Of a stretch of DNA of 64,000 bases, positions 59,912-64,000 are shown in pieces; positions within the stretch are counted from its first letter, which is position 1; each line of letters opens with the position of its first letter. The notes beneath the pieces were generated by a model. The model was not told where the DNA came from and searched no databases. It saw only the letters and a program-made list of their open reading frames with translations. The position numbers and the translations under genes are program-made. Source of the DNA: Natrinema hispanicum (lineage in GTDB: Archaea > Halobacteriota > Halobacteria > Halobacteriales > Natrialbaceae); assembly GCF_900111485.1 (NCBI RefSeq), contig NZ_FOIC01000003.1:62001-126000 (forward strand), in the 5' to 3' direction.

Positions 59912-61039
59912 ATGGCAGGAGACGGCCGCGAGCGCGACCTTCTCGAGCGGGCACCGGACGATCGGATACAGGTGCTCGACGCCGACGGGACCGTCGTCGC
60001 ACCCGAACTAGAACCGGAGCTCGAGCCGGAGACGTTACGCTCGATGTACCGGGATATGCGGTTTTCTCGGCGGTTCGACGAGCGGATGATCAGCCTCCAG
60101 CGGCAGGGCCGGCTGGGAACGTACTCCTCGCTGGCCGGCCAGGAGGGGTCTCAGATCGGGTCGACGTACGCGCTGGCCGACGACGACACCATCTCCTTTC
60201 AGTACCGCGAACACGGCGCGCTTGCGGCGCGGGGGATGCCGTGGGAATATCTGCTCTACTGGATGGGCCACGAGGACGGCAACGCCGCGCTGGCCGAAAT
60301 CGATGTCTTCCCGCTGAATATCTCGATCGCCGGACATCTGCCTCACATAGTGGGCTGGTCGTGGGCGGCAAAACTAGACGGTGACGAGCGCGTCGGCGTC
60401 GCTCACTTCGGCGATGGCTCGACCTCAGAGGGAGACTTCCACGAGGCGATGAATTTCGCAGGGGTGTTCGACACGCCGACCGTCTTCGTCTGTCACAACA
60501 ACCAGTGGGCCATCTCGGTCCCGCGCGAGAACCAGACCGCGAGCGCGACCATCGCGCAGAAAGCCCACGCCTACGGTTTTGCGGGCGTCCAGGTCGATGG
60601 CATGGATCCGCTCGCGACCTACGTCGTGACGGCGGCCGCGCGGGAAAAAGCACTCGAGCCAGCCGGCGACCAGTCCCGACCGACGCTGATCGAGGCCGTC
60701 CAGTACCGCTACGGCGCGCATACGACGGCGGACGACCCCAGCGTCTACCGGGACGACGAAGAGGTCCAGCGATGGCGCGAGCGGGACCCGATCGATCGGT
60801 TCGAGACATACCTGCGAAACAAGGGCGTCATCGACGACGAGCGGATCGACGCGATCGAGTCCGAGATCGAGGAGACGCTGGCGTCGCTGATCGAGCGCGC
60901 CGAAGGCATCGATGAAGATCCCAGCGAGATGTTCGAGTACACCTACGCGGAGCCGACGCCACGGCTCGAGGCCCAACACGAGTCTCTCGAGACGTTGCGC
61001 GAAACCCACGGCGACGACGCATTACTCGAGGACGAGTAA
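59912..61039 (+). CDS. Stand-alone 2-oxo acid dehydrogenase E1-alpha subunit
   Basis: A 375-residue ThDP-dependent dehydrogenase E1 alpha subunit. ThDP/Mg site: HFGDGSTSEGDFHEAMNFAG then CHNNQWAIS. TYSSLAGQEGSQIGSTYAL and the phosphorylation-loop-like RYGAHTTADDPSVYRD are conserved. The normal partner E1-beta, E2 and E3 genes are not adjacent; the next gene is a small membrane protein. It may be pyruvate or branched-chain specific. Confidence 0.88.
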   Translation: MAGDGRERDLLERAPDDRIQVLDADGTVVAPELEPELEPETLRSMYRDMRFSRRFDERMISLQRQGRLGTYSSLAGQEGSQIGSTYALADDDTISFQYREHGALAARGMPWEYLLYWMGHEDGNAALAEIDVFPLNISIAGHLPHIVGWSWAAKLDGDERVGVAHFGDGSTSEGDFHEAMNFAGVFDTPTVFVCHNNQWAISVPRENQTASATIAQKAHAYGFAGVQVDGMDPLATYVVTAAAREKALEPAGDQSRPTLIEAVQYRYGAHTTADDPSVYRDDEEVQRWRERDPIDRFETYLRNKGVIDDERIDAIESEIEETLASLIERAEGIDEDPSEMFEYTYAEPTPRLEAQHESLETLRETHGDDALLEDE

Positions 61040-61116
61040 ACTCGCAATCGATCGGATAAAGTCCGCAATGGGACAGGCAAACGGCTACCCGGTCATCGCA
61101 TCGAAGTGCAGTCGAG

Positions 61117-61620
61117 ATGCAACTCGAGCAGTCGTCTCGGGAGACGACGGGAAACTGGAGCGGCACGGTGCCGAGCGCGATCGACGTGCGGGTGCTCGGG
61201 TTGGTCGTCGTGACGGCCGCCCTCGCCGCGTCGATTAACGTCCCCTATGGCGGCCTGGCGATGGCAGCCGTCGCGTTCGCACTGCTTTCGGGCGGCGGCA
61301 TCGCCCTCCATCTGCTCGGTGAACGAAAGCTCCGCCGCCTCACCGACGACCTCGTTGAGCGGTGGGTCGCTGCCGGTGGAGAAATCGAAGCCGTCACTCG
61401 ATCGTCGGCCGGGATGGAGACGGCGTGGCACGTTCACACGCCCGGTGGTGAGATCGTCATCGGCGGGGTCGCACTGGTGCCGATCACCCAGCTGTCCGTC
61501 GAGTGGCAGGGCATCGGCGATACGATGGCCGCCGGCGAGGCTGAAGCAAACATCGATCGTCTCGCCGAGAGCCTCTACCGGGAGATCTTCGAACTCGGCT
61601 CAGCGACCCAGCACGCCTGA
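61117..61620 (+). CDS. Two-span membrane-anchored protein
   Basis: A 167-residue protein with a polar N-terminus, two hydrophobic segments at about residues 26-42 (VLGLVVVTAALAASI) and 46-66 (GLAMAAVAFALLSGGG), then a soluble C-terminal half (VHTPGGEIVIGGVALVPI). I do not recognise the family. Its stop codon TGA lies at the edge of the dispersed palindromic element. Confidence 0.65.
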   Translation: MQLEQSSRETTGNWSGTVPSAIDVRVLGLVVVTAALAASINVPYGGLAMAAVAFALLSGGGIALHLLGERKLRRLTDDLVERWVAAGGEIEAVTRSSAGMETAWHVHTPGGEIVIGGVALVPITQLSVEWQGIGDTMAAGEAEANIDRLAESLYREIFELGSATQHA

Positions 61621-61703
61621 TACGGTCTGCTGTCACTGGTTCCCGTCGCAACCGCAGCACGGTCGCGGTTGCGCCGGAACTGACTGACAGCGGTCCGTAT
61701 GAG
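61619..61703. repeat. Dispersed palindromic intergenic element, copy 4
   Basis: An 85-bp copy, the most symmetric. Left end GATACGGTCTGCTGTCACTG; right end ACTGACTGACAGCGGTCCGT. The centre holds a perfect 8-bp stem GCAACCGC/GCGGTTGC around AGCACGGTC. It fills the gap between two convergent genes. Confidence 0.8.
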
Positions 61704-61708
61704 ACCGA

Positions 61709-62227
61709 TCACTCGAACAGTTCTTCGTGGCGCTTGGCCAGATCCGTGTACTCGCCCGAGGAGTACTCCTCGAGGATCGCCTCGGCGTCGATCCCCGTTT
61801 TCTCGAGTGGCGTAATCTCGGCCGGCACGCCACGGACGAACGACTCCGGCGGAATATCGTAGCCGTCTGGGACGACGGTGCCTGCGGCGACGATGCTGCC
61901 GCTGCCGATCGTGACGTCGGAGTTAGTCGTCGCGTTGAACCCGACCAGCGCCCGATCCTCGACGGTCGTCTCGTTGAGAATGGCCCCGTGGCCCACCATG
62001 ACCTGCTCCCCGAGCTGGGAGGCGTGAATCGTCGCGTTATCGCCGACGTGCGTTTCACGGCCGATGCGGACGGGACCGACGTCACCGCGAAGCACGACAC
62101 CGGGCCAGACGCTCGCGTCGGCACCGATGTCGACATCACCAACGAGCGTCGCCTCTCGGCTTACCTGTGCTGTCTCATCGATCGTCGGTTGAGTCCCCTC
62201 GAACGCGTAGGTTCGCCTGTCAACCAT
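61709..62227 (-). CDS. Gamma-class carbonic anhydrase family protein
   Basis: A 172-residue left-handed beta-helix (hexapeptide repeat) protein: TLVGDVDIGADASVWPGVVL, RIGRETHVGDNATIHAS and VGHGAILNETTVEDRALVG. The metal-binding His residues of gamma-CA are visible as H in THVGDNATIHAS and in VGHGAILN. The start MVDRRTYAFEGTQP agrees with a TATA box about 24-31 nt upstream. Activity may be CA or ferripyochelin-type. Confidence 0.9.
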   Translation of the reverse strand: MVDRRTYAFEGTQPTIDETAQVSREATLVGDVDIGADASVWPGVVLRGDVGPVRIGRETHVGDNATIHASQLGEQVMVGHGAILNETTVEDRALVGFNATTNSDVTIGSGSIVAAGTVVPDGYDIPPESFVRGVPAEITPLEKTGIDAEAILEEYSSGEYTDLAKRHEELFE

Positions 62228-62250
62228 GTCCGCGTGCTCAACGATCAGAC

Positions 62251-62258
62251 ATATAATA
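62251..62258 (-). promoter_or_regulatory. TATA box of the gamma-carbonic anhydrase gene
   Basis: TATTATAT on the minus strand, 24-31 nt before the start at 62227; supports the start choice. Confidence 0.6.
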
Positions 62259-62378
62259 CTGAAGTGTGTTAGATGTGACAATCACGCCGCGGCTACATTC
62301 GCGGGTGCCGAAACGATGATTTGATCGACTGTGCGTGCCCACGCGGCGGCTCGAGCCGGGTGTGTCGACAGAGCGAGC

Positions 62379-62648
62379 TTACGATTCGATCTTGTCGACG
62401 ATCTCACGCGCCTCTTCTTTCGCTGTGTCCTCATCGACGTGTTTGTCGATCAGAACGCCCGTGACCTCCCAGTCGTCTTCACCCTCGAGTCTTCCCGTGC
62501 GGACCTCACTGCCTGCCGAGACCGACCGCGCCGGTTGCTCCGTCCAGTCTGGAGTCCGAATCTCCTCGTATCGATCGAGATCGCGAAACCGGACGTGGAT
62601 GTAGTCGTCTTCCGTCTCGACTTTATTGATATCAGGGGTGTTAGCCAT
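62379..62648 (-). CDS. Conserved small acidic protein
   Basis: An 89-residue protein: MANTPDINKVETEDDYIHVR, then FRDLDRYEEIRTPDWTEQPA, and a helical C-terminus KHVDEDTAKEEAREIVDKIE. The composition is strongly haloarchaeal. No named family is recognised. It lies downstream of glnA on the same strand with a gap of about 230 bp. Confidence 0.65.
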   Translation of the reverse strand: MANTPDINKVETEDDYIHVRFRDLDRYEEIRTPDWTEQPARSVSAGSEVRTGRLEGEDDWEVTGVLIDKHVDEDTAKEEAREIVDKIES

Positions 62649-62877
62649 ACGCGGTCGTCAGACGGCCACACCGCTACGCTTCGACCTTGAACGTGCGCGT
62701 CGGGTGTGCAATGCCTGGCCGTCGCTCCAACAGCTGCCCGGGAAACGTCGCCAGTGGTGCTATCCGGTGGATCTCGCGCCCGCGTGGGAGCACGCTCGAG
62801 GGCCACGACACGACCGATTAGCGACTGACCGACCGCAATATAAAAGAACCGACGCTATGGGAACAGCAGGAACCGGG

Positions 62878-64000
62878 TTAGAACGTTTCGAGGTAGCGGT
62901 CGAGTTCCCACTCGGAGACGTCGATGAGGTATTCCTCGAACTCCTGGCGTTTGGCCTCGATGAACTTGGAGGCGACGTGATCGCCGAGCGCGCTGTACAT
63001 CGCTTCGTCTTCCTCTAAGGCGTCGACGGCCTCGCCGAGGTTGGCCGGCAGCGTATCGATGCCGTACTCCTCGCGTTTCTGTTCGTCGAAGTCGTAGATG
63101 TTCTCGCGAACCGGGTCGGGACACTCGAGTCCCTGCTCGATGCCGTCGAGACCGGCGTGGATCATGACCGCAAGCGCGAGGTAGGGGTTACACGACGGGT
63201 CGGGCGAGCGCAGTTCGATGCGCGACGCGGCGGGCGTGCGTGCGGCAGGTCGGCGGATCAGTGCCGAGCGGTTGCGGTCGGACCACGCGACGTAGACGGG
63301 AGCTTCGTAGCCCGGCACCAGTCGCTTGTAGCTGTTGACAGTGGGGTTTGCGATCGCCGTGATCGCAGGTGCGTGCTCTAAGATCCCGGCGGTGAAGGCG
63401 TGGGCCTCCTCGCTCAGGTTGAACTCGTCGTCGTCGTCGTGGAAGGCGTTCTCGCCGTCCTCGGTGAACAACGAGATGTGCGTGTGCATCCCCGAGCCGT
63501 TGATCTTCGGGATGGGCTTGGGCATGAACGTCGCGTGCAGATCGTGCTGGGCGGCGATTGCACGGACGACCGTGCGGAAGGTACCGACGTTGTCGGCCGT
63601 CGTCAGGGCGTCGTCGTAGGTGAAGTTGATCTCGTGTTGGCCTTCAGCGACCTCGTGGTGGCTGGCTTCGACCTCGAAGCCCATGCTCTCGAGGCCGTAG
63701 ATGATGTCACGGCGAACGTCGGAGGCGAGGTCTTTCGGCGCGAGGTCGAAGTAGCCGCCGGCGTCGTTGGTCTTGGTCGTCGCGCGGCCCTCTTCGTCTT
63801 CTTCGAACAGGAAGAATTCCGGCTCGGGTGCGGCGTTGACCGTATAGCCCATCTCGTTGGCGCGGTCGAGCGCGTTCTTGAGGACGCGACGCGGGTCACC
63901 CTCGAAGGGTTCGCTGGTATAGGTGTCGTAGACGTCACAGATCATTCGGGCGGCAGCGCTGCCCTCTTTCTTGCGCCACGGCAGAATCGCAAACGTCTCT
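62878..64000 (-). CDS. glnA: Glutamine synthetase, type I (3' part; runs off the window)
   Basis: About 374 codons of the C-terminal part of glutamine synthetase, which joins ammonia to glutamate using ATP. Visible motifs: [20 protein letters not shown] at the window edge, [67 protein letters not shown] and [18 protein letters not shown]. The N-terminal third lies outside. No adenylylation site typical of enterobacterial GlnA was looked for with confidence. Confidence 0.97.
   Translation of the reverse strand, partial: ETFAILPWRKKEGSAAARMICDVYDTYTSEPFEGDPRRVLKNALDRANEMGYTVNAAPEPEFFLFEEDEEGRATTKTNDAGGYFDLAPKDLASDVRRDIIYGLESMGFEVEASHHEVAEGQHEINFTYDDALTTADNVGTFRTVVRAIAAQHDLHATFMPKPIPKINGSGMHTHISLFTEDGENAFHDDDDEFNLSEEAHAFTAGILEHAPAITAIANPTVNSYKRLVPGYEAPVYVAWSDRNRSALIRRPAARTPAASRIELRSPDPSCNPYLALAVMIHAGLDGIEQGLECPDPVRENIYDFDEQKREEYGIDTLPANLGEAVDALEEDEAMYSALGDHVASKFIEAKRQEFEEYLIDVSEWELDRYLETF

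Noticed and set aside
62830-62840. TATA-like AATATAAAAG on the plus strand
   Set aside because: There is no plus-strand gene at a suitable distance; downstream sequence is antisense to glnA.

Overview
The window is chromosomal DNA from a halophilic archaeon (class Halobacteria). The evidence is the high GC content, the strongly acidic proteins, archaeal-type ribosomal proteins (S24e, S27ae, S19e), a class I lysyl-tRNA synthetase, a Kae1-Bud32 fusion, archaeal SepF, HTH-10 and HalOD1 regulators, Tat-type (twin-arginine) signal peptides, and TATA boxes placed 25-35 nt before start codons (leaderless transcripts). The style resembles the Natrinema/Haloterrigena group, but the genus cannot be fixed from sequence alone. 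One gene, glutamine synthetase, runs off the right edge.

Layout. 1-3.4 kb is a minus-strand translation/nucleotide-hygiene cluster (rps24e, rps27ae, kae1-bud32, DUF5808, XTP pyrophosphatase). 3.5-9.2 kb holds a Tat-exported beta-propeller with a membrane partner, a BNR-repeat protein, a tandem UspA, an amphi-Trp protein and a cupin. 9.2-14.4 kb is an AT-richer accessory island: lipoprotein, DUF7344 winged helix, a complete 940-bp IS5/ISH1-type element with 8-bp target duplication, small zinc-ribbon and membrane proteins, an HTH-10 regulator, a HalOD1 protein and an AbrB-like protein. It is bounded on the right by tRNA-Ala(CGC), with extra copies of the tRNA 3' end beside it. 14.5-23 kb has a rhomboid protease, ThiD-ThiN, an F420 luciferase-like oxidoreductase, an amino-acid permease coupled to a UspA, a LOV-type histidine kinase and another UspA. 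23.5-30 kb carries mutS and mutL plus an MFS transporter. 30.6-36.7 kb has a SatP-type acetate channel, RtcA, a KDG kinase, an acetyltransferase, an RNB ribonuclease and a PUA protein. 36.8-47 kb has CBS, SepF, HTH-10, VOC, MFS, then the hisS/PP-loop/PDCD5/S19e cluster, ThiL, a site-2 protease, DUF7123 and MoaE. 47-64 kb has a CapA-like phosphatase, pyrH-lysS, a PDZ site-2 protease, a PitA-type heme protein, a DUF1254 protein, a zinc-ribbon repeat protein, a YgfZ-like protein, a lone E1-alpha dehydrogenase subunit, a gamma-carbonic anhydrase and glnA.

The window is mostly ordinary core genome. The less explained signals are: (i) an ~80-bp palindromic intergenic element present in at least four copies; (ii) a run of six perfect stem-loops in the convergent gap at 56.2-56.5 kb; (iii) a histidine kinase with all the diagnostic residues of a blue-light LOV domain; (iv) a 14-bp perfect palindrome lying over the start codon of thiD-thiN; and (v) repeated non-coding segments and tRNA-end copies in the 9-14 kb island. 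No CRISPR array, integrase, toxin-antitoxin operon or defence cluster was recognised.
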